Positions 45,611 through 55,118 of a stretch of 64,000 nt of DNA are shown here, in pieces (the first letter of the stretch is position 1; each line of letters opens with the position of its first letter). Position numbers and translations under genes: made by a program. The notes beneath the pieces are model-generated. The model was not told the origin of the DNA and did not search any database. It saw nothing but the letters and a program-made list of their open reading frames with translations. This stretch comes from Bryobacterales bacterium (GTDB taxonomy: Bacteria > Acidobacteriota > Terriglobia > Bryobacterales > Bryobacteraceae). The DNA lies in the NCBI GenBank assembly GCA_025463005.1, contig JAOAPR010000187.1, forward strand, positions 1 to 64,000. The letters are read 5' to 3'.

Positions 45611-47658
45611 GCCGCTTTGGTCTCCTGAGGTTGAGCCTGCGGCCGCAAGTAGCGGTCCGCGACTACCGACTCCGCCAGTGCTACTCCTAACAATAACAAT
45701 AAAATGAAGGGGGAAAGGCTCCACGGGGACGTGTTGGCTTCGTCGCCTGTTCCCTGCCCGGATCCATTGGGCGATCCGCTCGATCCGGTGGCCTTCCAGA
45801 GATCCAGTGTTTCCTGGGGAATGACGGCGAGATCGGATTCCTTGCGGTTGGCGTGCGCCGCTACCAGGCTTCGCTTTCCGCCCGCAGTCCGCACCTCGTA
45901 GAATCCTTCCCGCGTCAGCGCGAAATTGCGCGCCTGCGCCGATTCTTCGAGCGAGAGCACCCGCTGGCCATCGGGGTCCTGGACCTCAGCCTGAGCGCCC
46001 TTCTCGTTGCCCGTCCTCAATTCGACGTACTCGCCTACCGAAAGGTTAGTGGGCTGCTCCGTGCTGCCGCCGCCGCTCAGGTAGTACATCGACTTCTGCA
46101 CGAACGGAACCCAGGAGTAGTGCAGAGGCATATCGTTGTTGGCGCCGTCGAAGGTGGAAGTGAATGCCAGCACTTTCCCCTCCCCGACCTTTCGTTCCAA
46201 CACCAGCGGAGTGCCGTTGTTCAACCGGGCCAGCACGCGCGACTTGGTGGCGCCCACATTCGCTGCCAGATAGATCTTGACGTTGCCGAACCGGTCGACA
46301 CTCTTCATGACGTCGTGGCCAGTGTCGAGGTCGGAAACGGAGAAGAAACGCTCGCCTTCGCGGCTGGCGTAACGCGTACCCTCGATAGTTTCATCCAGAA
46401 CCGGCGCGCGGGGAAGCCCCACCACGGATGCGGGACCAATCGATTCGAGGAGCGAGCCTCCCGCCGAAACGTAATTCTGGAGTGACTGTTCCAGACCGGC
46501 AGGCAATGAGCTCAGGTCGTTGAGCACCACGACGGCGTACTTGGACAGGTCCGCGGTGGCCGCGACCTCCGGCCTTAGCGGCTCCAGTTGAAACGCCGCG
46601 TCATCGGAAGCGTTCAATGCCGCGCGGAAATACTGTTGTGCCTTCGGGCGCTGTCCATCATCCACGAACAACACTTTTTTGGGATCGGTCCGCTCCACGG
46701 AAAACGCGTAACGGTCGTCCGCCGGCAGACCGTCCGCCGAATCGATCCGGATTTCGCAGCGGTTGAATCCGTACGAGGCTGCATCGAGTCCGGTGAATTC
46801 GGCCGATCCGCGGCCATTCTCCGGCACGTTGACGCTCTTCGAAGAAATGGTCTTGCCGTTCATCAGCAGCGTTACGGTGCGCGTGGCCGCCGGAGCCGAG
46901 AAACCGGTCACCGTGGCGCTGATCCGGGCCCGCTTGGGGTCATACACGTGCTGTGGGGCAATGACGGTTTCGACCGCCCAATTAGGCTGGACCTTGCCGA
47001 TGGTATGAAACGTGATGTCGGTGTCCTGGTCCAGGCGCAGATCCGTGAACCCGGGCGGCATGGCGGATTTTTGCAGATCGCTGATCAGATGGACGTCCAG
47101 CGGCGTCTTGGTGCTCTCGCTAAGCGTGCGCAGATAGCGCGCGAGCTCGCCGAATGACGCGCGGGCGTCGCTTTCCTTAATCGCGGAGACCGCGCCGCGC
47201 AGCTCCCCAGGATCTGCCGTCTGCTGGGTCATTGCCTGCAGCGTATCGGCCAGAGCGACGATTTGCGCAGGCTGCCCGGGAGCAACTTTCGACAGCACAT
47301 TCAGCGCCTCGGTTTTCGCCTGATCCAGACGCGTCGAGGTTCCCTCTTTCGTTCGCATGCTGAAAGAACGGTCGACCGCCACGACCACCAGCTTCTTGCC
47401 GGCTCCCTTGGGCGTCAATCTGCGGATGAACGGATTCGCGAACAGCAGCGCCAGCAGCACCAGCATCAGCGTGCGCAATATAAACAGCAGAATATAGTCC
47501 AGCCTGCGATGCTGCACCGAGCTTTGCTCGCGGTGTTCGAAAAACATCAGCGAAGGAAACGGTTGCGGATCGGTTTTATGCCGCTTGAGCAGATGCAACC
47601 AGATGGGCAGACCCACCGCCACCACGCCCGCCAGGAACCAGGGAGAAAAAAAGCCCAT
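45607..47658 (-). CDS. BatA-like membrane protein with VWA domain
   Basis: The 683-aa protein begins with the aerotolerance-type BatA N-terminus (FFSPWFLAGVVAVGLPIWLHLL) and a second helix (YILLFILRTLMLVLLALLFANP). Residues ~88-260 are a von Willebrand A domain with a DRSFS MIDAS (DxSxS) near residue 95. The remainder is beta-rich, with a GATase-like segment (VVLNDLSSLPAGLEQ, YVSAGGSLLESIG near 395-420), and a C-terminal helix (~655-672). It overlaps the DUF4175-type gene by 4 nt and abuts the DUF58 gene. It likely assembles with the MoxR ATPase at the membrane. Confidence 0.87.
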   Translation of the reverse strand: MGFFSPWFLAGVVAVGLPIWLHLLKRHKTDPQPFPSLMFFEHREQSSVQHRRLDYILLFILRTLMLVLLALLFANPFIRRLTPKGAGKKLVVVAVDRSFSMRTKEGTSTRLDQAKTEALNVLSKVAPGQPAQIVALADTLQAMTQQTADPGELRGAVSAIKESDARASFGELARYLRTLSESTKTPLDVHLISDLQKSAMPPGFTDLRLDQDTDITFHTIGKVQPNWAVETVIAPQHVYDPKRARISATVTGFSAPAATRTVTLLMNGKTISSKSVNVPENGRGSAEFTGLDAASYGFNRCEIRIDSADGLPADDRYAFSVERTDPKKVLFVDDGQRPKAQQYFRAALNASDDAAFQLEPLRPEVAATADLSKYAVVVLNDLSSLPAGLEQSLQNYVSAGGSLLESIGPASVVGLPRAPVLDETIEGTRYASREGERFFSVSDLDTGHDVMKSVDRFGNVKIYLAANVGATKSRVLARLNNGTPLVLERKVGEGKVLAFTSTFDGANNDMPLHYSWVPFVQKSMYYLSGGGSTEQPTNLSVGEYVELRTGNEKGAQAEVQDPDGQRVLSLEESAQARNFALTREGFYEVRTAGGKRSLVAAHANRKESDLAVIPQETLDLWKATGSSGSPNGSGQGTGDEANTSPWSLSPFILLLLLGVALAESVVADRYLRPQAQPQETKAA

Positions 47659-48546
47659 TTACAACCTTCCCGCCCGAATCGCCAGATACTGCCGCAGCGC
47701 TTCATCCAGCGGACGGCTGGTGTCCACCAGGAAATAGTCGATGTTCGCGCCGGCCGCGCGGCTCTTCATATCTTCCAGATGCGCGCTCATCTTGCCCTTG
47801 TACTCGTGCGTAGCATAATCCGGAGACACTTCCATCTTCGCGCCGCTCTCCAGATCCTCCAGCAGCATCGGCCCGCGCAGTTTCGGCTGGATCTCCTGTG
47901 GATCGAGCACATGAAACAGGATCAGCTCGTTTCCGCGCGAGCGCAGCGGACCCACCGTCTTGATCACAGCTTCGGGCTGTTCCCAGAAATCCGAGATTGC
48001 GACGACCACACCCCGGCGGCGCAGATAGTCCACCAGGTGCGCAAAGGGTTTTTCGAGCACCGTCTCCGCTCCGGTTTGGGCTTGATCGATACCGTGCAGC
48101 AGACGCATGATCTGGCCCTGGCGCGTCGAAGGCGGCACGAATTGCCTGACTTCGCTGTCGAAAACGATCAGCCCCGCGGCATCCCGCTGCAAATGCGCCA
48201 GGTAGCAGATGGAGGCCGCGAGAAACTTCGCGTACTCCATTTTTTCCATCCCGCGCGAGCCGTATTTCATCGACCGGCTGGCGTCCAGCAATACGGACAC
48301 CTGGCAGTTGGTCTCGCCCCGATAGCGCTTGAGAAACATCTTCTCGGAGCGCGCGAACACGTTCCAGTCCACGTGACGCAAATCGTCCCCGGGCGAATAC
48401 GCGCGGTACTCGGCAAACTCCTGGCTGAAGCCGAAATCCGGCGACCGGTGCAGGCCCGAGATGAACCCGTCGACGACGGTCTTGGCCACCAGGTCCAGCC
48501 CGGAGATGCCTGCCAGAACCGACGGATCTAGGAAACGCTGCAGCAT
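47659..48546 (-). CDS. DUF58 domain protein
   Basis: The 295-aa soluble protein has the DUF58 signature (YSPGDDLRHVDWNVFARSEK near residues 50-70) followed by a degenerate VWA fold with the MIDAS-like DASRSM near 88 and an ATSD-like AISDFWEQP segment. DUF58 genes nearly always lie next to a MoxR ATPase; here MoxR is 12 nt upstream and the VWA protein abuts downstream. It is thought to be a MoxR client or adaptor. Confidence 0.93.
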   Translation of the reverse strand: MLQRFLDPSVLAGISGLDLVAKTVVDGFISGLHRSPDFGFSQEFAEYRAYSPGDDLRHVDWNVFARSEKMFLKRYRGETNCQVSVLLDASRSMKYGSRGMEKMEYAKFLAASICYLAHLQRDAAGLIVFDSEVRQFVPPSTRQGQIMRLLHGIDQAQTGAETVLEKPFAHLVDYLRRRGVVVAISDFWEQPEAVIKTVGPLRSRGNELILFHVLDPQEIQPKLRGPMLLEDLESGAKMEVSPDYATHEYKGKMSAHLEDMKSRAAGANIDYFLVDTSRPLDEALRQYLAIRAGRL

Positions 48547-48558
48547 GGGAACTCCAAA

Positions 48559-49584
48559 TTACTCCCGCGGCTGCGGCAACGCCTCCAGAAGCTTTTTCAG
48601 GATGTCATCCTGCGTGAGTTTGTCGCTTTCCGCCTGGAAGTTGAGTAGAATGCGGTGTCGCAGAATCGGCCGCGCCATCGCCTGGATATCCTGATAGCTC
48701 ACGCTCACGCGGTTCTGCATCAGCGCGCGGGCTTTGGAAGTCAAGACCAGGTTTTGAGCAGCGCGTACGCTGGCGCCGAAATTCACATACTTCTTAATGA
48801 AGTCAGGAGCGCTCACATCGGTGGCGCGTGTCGCGCGTACCACGTTCACCGCGTAACGCGCCACCGAATCGGCAATCGGCACCATCCGGACTAGTTTCTG
48901 GAAGTCCAGAATCTCTTCCGGTGTGGTGACCGTTTCAGCCACCGATTGATGGGTCGTAGTGGTCAGGTCCAGCACCTGCATTTCGTGGTCGGCGGAGAGG
49001 TATTCGAGCAGCACGTTAAAGATGAAGCGGTCGAGCTGCGCTTCCGGCAGCGGATAAGTTCCTTCCAGTTCGATCGGGTTCTGCGTGGCCAGCACGAAGA
49101 ATGGCGGCCGGATCTTATAGTGATTGCCGCGCACCGTACAGGAAAGCTCCTGCATCGCTTCGAGCAACGCCGACTGCGTCTTGGGAGGAGTGCGGTTGAT
49201 TTCATCCGCCAGCAGGATGTTGGAGAAAATGGGGCCGGGTATGAATGTCCAGGTACGGCGCCCGGTGGTCGGATCCTCTTCGATAATGTCGGTGCCGGTG
49301 ATGTCGGACGGCATCAGATCGGGCGTGAACTGAATGCGCTTGAAGTCGAGGCCAAGAATCTGGCCAATGGTCCGGACCAACAGCGTCTTCGCGGTGCCGG
49401 GCAGCCCCGTGATCAGGCAATGGCCGCCCACGAACAGGGCGATGAGAACCTGCTCAATGACTTCGTCCTGGCCGATGATGACGTTATGAATCTGTTTCTT
49501 GATCGCTTCCCGGACTTGCTGGAAGCGCGCAATGCGCTCCTGGAGCTGGCTCGCGTCGAGAGTTTGGGTAGTAGTAGTCGACAT
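48559..49584 (-). CDS. MoxR-family AAA+ ATPase
   Basis: The 341-aa ATPase has Walker A GLPGTAKT (~residues 59-66), Walker B LLADEINR (~124-131), and the MoxR pattern NPIELEGTYPLPEAQLDRF (~168-186), which includes the arginine finger region. It is the chaperone-like motor of the locus and presumably remodels the adjacent VWA/DUF58 proteins. Its sequence belongs to the MRP/MoxR core group rather than RavA, by the short lid and lack of a LARA domain. Confidence 0.95.
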   Translation of the reverse strand: MSTTTTQTLDASQLQERIARFQQVREAIKKQIHNVIIGQDEVIEQVLIALFVGGHCLITGLPGTAKTLLVRTIGQILGLDFKRIQFTPDLMPSDITGTDIIEEDPTTGRRTWTFIPGPIFSNILLADEINRTPPKTQSALLEAMQELSCTVRGNHYKIRPPFFVLATQNPIELEGTYPLPEAQLDRFIFNVLLEYLSADHEMQVLDLTTTTHQSVAETVTTPEEILDFQKLVRMVPIADSVARYAVNVVRATRATDVSAPDFIKKYVNFGASVRAAQNLVLTSKARALMQNRVSVSYQDIQAMARPILRHRILLNFQAESDKLTQDDILKKLLEALPQPRE

Positions 49585-49594
49585 TATAGTTGGT

Positions 49595-51877
49595 TTATTG
49601 TTTCACGTTTCCAGACGGCTTTGTGTTCGATTGCTTTGCGTTCAATTCCCGTAAAAGAGCCTGAGCGGGCTTGAAGCCCGGAGCTGCTTCGAGCGCGTTG
49701 TACACCGCATCCAGCGCTTCCTCAGGCCGATTGGCGGCCTCGAACGCCTGCGCGAGCCCGAACTGCGCGCCTGCCTGGTCGATTGTTCCGCCGGCCAGTT
49801 GCGCCTGGTACTCGCGAATCGCGCCATTCGGGTTTTTCAGATCCATGTAGAGCTTCCCGAGCTTCTGATGAGCGGCCTCGTCCTCGAGATAAATCAGATT
49901 CAATCGCTCCAGCGTCGCCGCGGCCTCGCGCTTCTTTCCCGAATCGCTCTCCAGATCCGCCAATTGCTTGAGCGCCCCTGGACTGCGCCCGCCGATGATC
50001 GCGTATTGTTCCAGCTCCGCCATCGCCTTGGCCTTGTCTTCCTTGGCCAGGTAGGCTGTCGCCAAAAACTCGTACACGTTCCCGGTCTCGACGAAATCCG
50101 GATACAGGTCGCGAATGGCGTTGCCCCGCTTAATCACGTCGTCCCACTGCTTTTCCTTGGCCGCTTGCGAGAGCAGCTTCAGTTGCTCCTGCCAGCTCTG
50201 AAACCCCTCGACCTGTTTCTTATACTTGGCCTCGAGCCACGGGAAAAATTGCGCGTCGAACTCCTCCGGCTTGAGCTTCAATTCCTGCTCAATCGCCTCG
50301 ACCGTATCCTTGCGGTCGGCGAAAGCGTGGATCATCGCCAGAACCTTGTCGGAGCCCCATTTTTCGGTGATGAACGTGATCACCTGCCCGCCCTGGAAGT
50401 AGGACACGATGACCTGCTGCGGGTAGGTCGGATGGATGAATCCCCGATCCAGGTCCGCGATCGGCAGCAGTTTCTTATCCTTCATCGCCATGATGGACGG
50501 CGGATCCAGGCGATCGCCCCAGTCCGGCGACGACGCGGTTTCCTCATACACGGCCAGACCCTCGGTGAACCAGCGCGGCACGCGATGGTTCGTCATGGTG
50601 AGCACATACACGTGGCTGAACTCATGCCATAGCGTGCTGGCCCAATGGAAACTGCCCGGCGGTCGCCCGCTTGGCGAATCCATCGCGACCACTTTGCCGA
50701 ACGTCACGCCCAACGCGCCCAATCCCGGCAAGCCCATGGTGCGAACTTCGAAATCCGGATGGTTGGGATAAACTTCCAGTTGCACCGGGCCGGTGATCTT
50801 AAATTTGTACTTCTTCTCGTAGGTGGCCATGGCGCGATCGAGCTCCGCCTGGAAGTACGGTCGCAGCAGCGTGGCTTCTTTCTTGTCGAGCTTGAGAATC
50901 GTCGTGGGCGTGGTGAATGTCTCGACGTTCTTATCGATGCTGTCGAGCAGCTTCAGGGTATTGCGAACCAACGGCGATGAGTAGTTGGCGTTGAAGCACT
51001 GTTCCAAATGCTGGCGGGCTTCCTGGTTCTGTCCGAAGCGCATCAGGTTGACGCCGAGCTCGGCGCGGGCGGCCCACAGATCCGGCTTCAACTCGAGCGA
51101 CTTGCGGTAATACTGGATCCCTTCGTCGTAACGGCGATTGATCACGAAGAAGTGCCCTGCCGTGGCATACGCTTCCGCATAGGTCGGATTGATCTTGAAA
51201 ACCCGGTCAATCCATTCCTTGCCCGGCTTGTCGTCGAGCCAGTCCACCGTGGCGAGGATCGAGAGGGCATCCAGCGCTTCGCTCGACATGTCCAAGGCCT
51301 TCTTGGCTTCTTCGACGGCCTTCTCGGGATGATTGTCTTCGAGCGCGATGCGCGCCAGAAGCTCGCGCGCTTCCACCAGTTTCGGATCAGCCTTCAGCGC
51401 TTTTTCGGCGAAGTCCGCGGCGTTGCCCTCATAGGCGTCGCTCGCCACCAGCGCCATTCCATAGAGCGCCTTCGCGTTATTCCCATCGATGTCCAAGGCC
51501 TCCTTGAACAGCGCGGCAGCGTCCCCAGGCTGCGAATATTCGATAAACATCTGGCCCCAGCGAACCTTCAGGTTTGCGTCCTTGGGGCGAGCTTTGACTG
51601 CCGCCTGGAAGGCGTTGTTCGCGCCCTGATAGTCGCGCAATCCCCACAGGCCTTCCGCCTTAATCGCCACGTCGTTCGAGCGGGACAATCCCTGGTAGCA
51701 GGCCTTCGTGCCAGGATCGCCATGTTTCCGGAGCGTTTCGCACTGGGTTACCTGCTGGGATACTTGGGACGAAGTTTGCGCTGCTACCGGGGTCGCTCGG
51801 AAAAGGCCGCCGCGCTGGGCCAGGAAGAATCCCACCGACAGCACCGAGGCTGCAAACAAGGCCGATTGCAGTTTCAT
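49595..51877 (-). CDS. Exported TPR protein with gluzincin (peptidase MA-like) protease domain
   Basis: The 760-aa protein has a signal or anchor helix (SALFAASVLSVGFFLA), TPR repeats from ~70 to 320, a zinc protease domain at ~340-560, and further TPRs to the C-terminus. The active site is H418-E419-F-S-H422 with third ligand E439 in WFTEGLAVYEE, the gluzincin arrangement seen in peptidase MA. All three ligands and the catalytic Glu are present, so it is probably active in the envelope. Its start overlaps the caspase-fold gene stop by 4 nt, tying the two together. Confidence 0.87.
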   Translation of the reverse strand: MKLQSALFAASVLSVGFFLAQRGGLFRATPVAAQTSSQVSQQVTQCETLRKHGDPGTKACYQGLSRSNDVAIKAEGLWGLRDYQGANNAFQAAVKARPKDANLKVRWGQMFIEYSQPGDAAALFKEALDIDGNNAKALYGMALVASDAYEGNAADFAEKALKADPKLVEARELLARIALEDNHPEKAVEEAKKALDMSSEALDALSILATVDWLDDKPGKEWIDRVFKINPTYAEAYATAGHFFVINRRYDEGIQYYRKSLELKPDLWAARAELGVNLMRFGQNQEARQHLEQCFNANYSSPLVRNTLKLLDSIDKNVETFTTPTTILKLDKKEATLLRPYFQAELDRAMATYEKKYKFKITGPVQLEVYPNHPDFEVRTMGLPGLGALGVTFGKVVAMDSPSGRPPGSFHWASTLWHEFSHVYVLTMTNHRVPRWFTEGLAVYEETASSPDWGDRLDPPSIMAMKDKKLLPIADLDRGFIHPTYPQQVIVSYFQGGQVITFITEKWGSDKVLAMIHAFADRKDTVEAIEQELKLKPEEFDAQFFPWLEAKYKKQVEGFQSWQEQLKLLSQAAKEKQWDDVIKRGNAIRDLYPDFVETGNVYEFLATAYLAKEDKAKAMAELEQYAIIGGRSPGALKQLADLESDSGKKREAAATLERLNLIYLEDEAAHQKLGKLYMDLKNPNGAIREYQAQLAGGTIDQAGAQFGLAQAFEAANRPEEALDAVYNALEAAPGFKPAQALLRELNAKQSNTKPSGNVKQ

Positions 51878-52791
51878 TTGTCGAGCTCTTCTTGCACCTT
51901 CGCCAGATCGAGCAGAAATTGCCGCATCTGCTGCTGGTATTCACGCTGCGGAACCGCGGCCTTGCGATACTTCAGCTCGTCTATCTGGGTTTCGAGTTCA
52001 TCTTTGCGCTTGAGCAGCTTCTGCTTCTCCGGATCGTTGACGATCGACGCCACCGATCCCAAATGCAGCAGCACCTGGCGCCCGGCGATCAGTCCTTCGC
52101 CATTGTCAGCGGACGGCGCTTTCACACCCTCGCCTTTTCCGAGGTCTTCGATAACTGCATGCTCGGTGGCCAGGCGCTTCTGGGTTTCGAAGTACTTGCC
52201 GGTTTTCTCTTCCGCGTAGCGAAAAGCTTCCAGCACCGAGATGGCCTGGTTCTTGTCGGTGTCCGCCGCCGGATCGCGCAACGCTTCAATAAAGAATCGG
52301 GCGAAAACGGTTGCGTTCTTCTCGGTACCGGCTTTGGTCGCCGTGATCACCACGCGCTTTGGTTTCTGCAGCGCCGGCAGCGACCCCCCACTGGCGCTAG
52401 TGGCATTGACCACCACCTGCCGCGCCGGAATTTTGTCGAGCAGCGTGGCGAGTTCGCTGGCGGAAATATCGGGACCCGGAATATTGAACTTGTAATCCAG
52501 GTCGTCGTACGTTCCGTGACCGATGAGCACCAGGACGAACGAATCGTCCGCTTTGGTTTGCGTCGCCAGCGCGCGCATCTTGGCTTCGATATTTGCCTTG
52601 GTAGCGTCCTTGCCGGAAAGCGTGTCCACCTTGGCGCCCGGCTCAGCCTTGAGCAGCTTGTTCAGATCCGAGGCCCAGCCGCTAAAACGTTGTTCGTATT
52701 GGTCCTCGCCACCCAGGCCGGCTACGGTCAGAAAATAGCTGTCGGCGCGCAGGGATGCGGCGGCCACGGCCAATAGAATCAAGGTTTTCAT
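51874..52791 (-). CDS. Secreted caspase/legumain-fold protein without the catalytic cysteine
   Basis: The ATG at 52791 overlaps the upstream VWA gene (ATGA) and gives a signal peptide (MKTLILLAVAAASLRA); product 305 aa. Residues ~18-200 have the caspase-like order: FLTVAGLGG strand, the histidine loop VLIGHG with His92, and after ~38 residues the strand RQVVVNATSASGG, where clan CD peptidases have xxCxSG. The Cys position is occupied by Thr131 or Ser132. A helical, Lys/Glu/Gln-rich C-terminus (~225-305) follows. It is either a pseudo-protease or a variant using Ser/Thr. Overlapping starts and stops tie it to the VWA protein and the gluzincin. Confidence 0.75.
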   Translation of the reverse strand: MKTLILLAVAAASLRADSYFLTVAGLGGEDQYEQRFSGWASDLNKLLKAEPGAKVDTLSGKDATKANIEAKMRALATQTKADDSFVLVLIGHGTYDDLDYKFNIPGPDISASELATLLDKIPARQVVVNATSASGGSLPALQKPKRVVITATKAGTEKNATVFARFFIEALRDPAADTDKNQAISVLEAFRYAEEKTGKYFETQKRLATEHAVIEDLGKGEGVKAPSADNGEGLIAGRQVLLHLGSVASIVNDPEKQKLLKRKDELETQIDELKYRKAAVPQREYQQQMRQFLLDLAKVQEELDK

Positions 52792-55088
52792 ATCACACCC
52801 CACCGGCGGCGCAGCAGCCATTCCGCCCCGCGGATGCCGAGGAACAAAAGGAAGATGGCCGGCATGTCCCACAGATCGCGCGTCTCGCGCACGGTGATGC
52901 CAGCCTGCGAGTAGTTGATATCCTTGCCGAGCTTCTGCGCGTCGCCGGGTTTGTAGTATTGCCCGCCCGTTTCAGCCGACAGCTTCTCAAGTAGCTCGCG
53001 GTTCTGCTCCACATGGAAATTCTCGGCGATGCCGTCCTCCCGCCGGAACGTAAATGTGTCTTTGCCGATTTCTTCGCTGCCACGCTTCGCCACCACCTCG
53101 ACGATATAGGACCCGGTCTGCGGCGCGGTCCAATCGGCGCCGTAGACTCCCTGCTCCAGAGGCTCGGGCGTCATGTTGACCACTTGTTCGGACACGCCGT
53201 CGCCGTTGATGTGCGCTTCGACGATCGCATCGGATGCCGGTAGAAAGGTCTTGTCGCGAACCTCAGCACGCAACCTGACGTGCGATTCGTCGGCCAGCAG
53301 CGTCTTTGGAGTCGAGCCGGTGATGTGCCGTGGCGTGTCGCTCACCACCCAGCGCAACAACTGGCGGTAGAACATCTCGTGGCTCATGTCGGCCACAGGC
53401 TGGAGCATTTGCCAGCGCCAGCTTCCCCCGGTGGCGAAGATCGCGGTGCGCCCACGGCCGTAGTTCATGGTCACCAGCAGCGGCCGCTTCGCCCCGCCGC
53501 CTTCGCGCGGAATAAAATTCGCCAGCACCACCGCGCCCAGCTTCGGATCGCCCGGATCCTGGAATGTCCGGATATACGGCAGCTTCTTCCAGCGCTCGAC
53601 GTTCTTGTTGGGATCTTCTTCGATGCGCGTGATCAGGCTGTCGCGACCTTCCGGCGTGAGCTCGACATCGGCTCCCGCGAAAGAGTATGTGTTCTTGCGA
53701 TCAGGCAGCGTAGTCGGCAGAATATCAGCGGCCGCGGATTTGGCCCACCCTCCGTCGGATAGCGAATCTTTTCCGCCCAGGAATAGAACCCCGCCCCCGC
53801 GGCGATCCACGAACTGTTTCACCATGTCCTGCTGGTTCTTGGTGAGGTAGGGTGCGTCGACGCTGCCGAAAATTATGCCATCGAAGGCGAACAGGTCTTC
53901 GATTTTCGTGGGAAAGCCGTCCTCCATCTCGGTGCACTTGCCGTTGACCTGCGGATGGGCGGTATCACCAGGGCGACACACACCCTGCCGATAGAGCTTA
54001 TTCGGCGCGGTCCGCAGGATACTGGCAACATCCAGGGTTTTGTCATCTTCCACCGCCCGCTTGAGGAACTTGAACTCCCAGCGCGGCTCGCCTTCCATAT
54101 ATAAGATGCGAGGCTTGCGCGGGTCCACATTCACCAGCCGGGTGACCCGATTGTTGCGTGGATTCTCTTCGTTCGGAAACGGATCAATGGACGCTTCGAG
54201 CGTCTTCACGCCGGCCGCGCCTGCGTTGAACAGGACCGTCTCTACTTGCTCGGTCCCTTCGGCCTTCAGGGTTACATCCTGGTTGGCGACGATCCTGGAT
54301 CCTTCCCGCAGCGTGATCTTCGCTTTCTGCCCGGTGTAGCCGTGCTGGTGAAAGCTGACCGTGGCAGCCAGGCGCGATTCCGGCAACGCGCGCGCAGCAA
54401 CATCCACGTTGCTGATTTCCACGTCGCGGCTCATGGTTTCTTTCCCCAGCCCGATCGTGTGAACCGGAATCCGCTGGCGGCGGATCTCCGACAGCGTTTC
54501 GAGGTCGACCCCGCCGGTGTTATCGGAGCCATCGCTCAGCAGGATCATCGCGCCGATGGGAAGGCTCGAGGCGTCGGCGGCCACCTGCTTCAGGCTTTCG
54601 CCGATATGCGTAGCGGTGGCATTGGCGGTGAGTTGATCCAGCTTGTCGATACGCTCGGCGTGGTCGCTCATCCGGTACAACCGGACCTGGAACTTCTCCT
54701 GCAGCGCTTTCAGTAGCCCGCCATCGAGCACTTTAACCGCTTTTTCCTTGCGCGTGCTGGTTTCATCGTCGGTGGTCATGCTGGTGGAATCGTCGATCAC
54801 CACCGCGACAATGTTCTGCTGCGGCTTAAGCGTCGATACGCTGAGGGCCGGATGCCAGATCAAGAAGAGCAGCAGCGCGGCCAGCGCCGTCTGTAAGACC
54901 CAGATGGAAGCCCTGCGAACCACGCCCATCCGGGCGGTCCCGGAGGCTTGCCGCCAAATCAGGAAGCCAAGCGCTCCCGCGGCGACCAGGATGCCCAGGC
55001 CCATGAGCCATAGCGGCCAGCCGGCCAGGAAGATAAACGTCCCTTGGCGATAGATCGAGAGCGGATACTTAAAGAGAAACTCGAACAT
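52788..55088 (-). CDS. VWA-domain membrane protein with GATase1-like region
   Basis: The 766-aa protein has two N-terminal helices (~20-45, 65-85), a VWA domain (~85-260) with MIDAS DDSTSM near residue 98 and ILLSDGSDNTGG near 178, then beta-sandwich modules, a GATase1-like segment (ILYMEGEPRWEFKFL near 340, GGGVLFLGGKDS near 440), and C-terminal beta strands ending with a helix (~735-755). The architecture matches BatA/BatB-derived membrane proteins seen with DUF4159. Its stop overlaps the caspase-fold gene start. Confidence 0.85.
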   Translation of the reverse strand: MFEFLFKYPLSIYRQGTFIFLAGWPLWLMGLGILVAAGALGFLIWRQASGTARMGVVRRASIWVLQTALAALLLFLIWHPALSVSTLKPQQNIVAVVIDDSTSMTTDDETSTRKEKAVKVLDGGLLKALQEKFQVRLYRMSDHAERIDKLDQLTANATATHIGESLKQVAADASSLPIGAMILLSDGSDNTGGVDLETLSEIRRQRIPVHTIGLGKETMSRDVEISNVDVAARALPESRLAATVSFHQHGYTGQKAKITLREGSRIVANQDVTLKAEGTEQVETVLFNAGAAGVKTLEASIDPFPNEENPRNNRVTRLVNVDPRKPRILYMEGEPRWEFKFLKRAVEDDKTLDVASILRTAPNKLYRQGVCRPGDTAHPQVNGKCTEMEDGFPTKIEDLFAFDGIIFGSVDAPYLTKNQQDMVKQFVDRRGGGVLFLGGKDSLSDGGWAKSAAADILPTTLPDRKNTYSFAGADVELTPEGRDSLITRIEEDPNKNVERWKKLPYIRTFQDPGDPKLGAVVLANFIPREGGGAKRPLLVTMNYGRGRTAIFATGGSWRWQMLQPVADMSHEMFYRQLLRWVVSDTPRHITGSTPKTLLADESHVRLRAEVRDKTFLPASDAIVEAHINGDGVSEQVVNMTPEPLEQGVYGADWTAPQTGSYIVEVVAKRGSEEIGKDTFTFRREDGIAENFHVEQNRELLEKLSAETGGQYYKPGDAQKLGKDINYSQAGITVRETRDLWDMPAIFLLFLGIRGAEWLLRRRWGVI

Positions 55089-55118
55089 GTAAGGTGGAAG
55101 CTCTCAACATCTTTCAAA

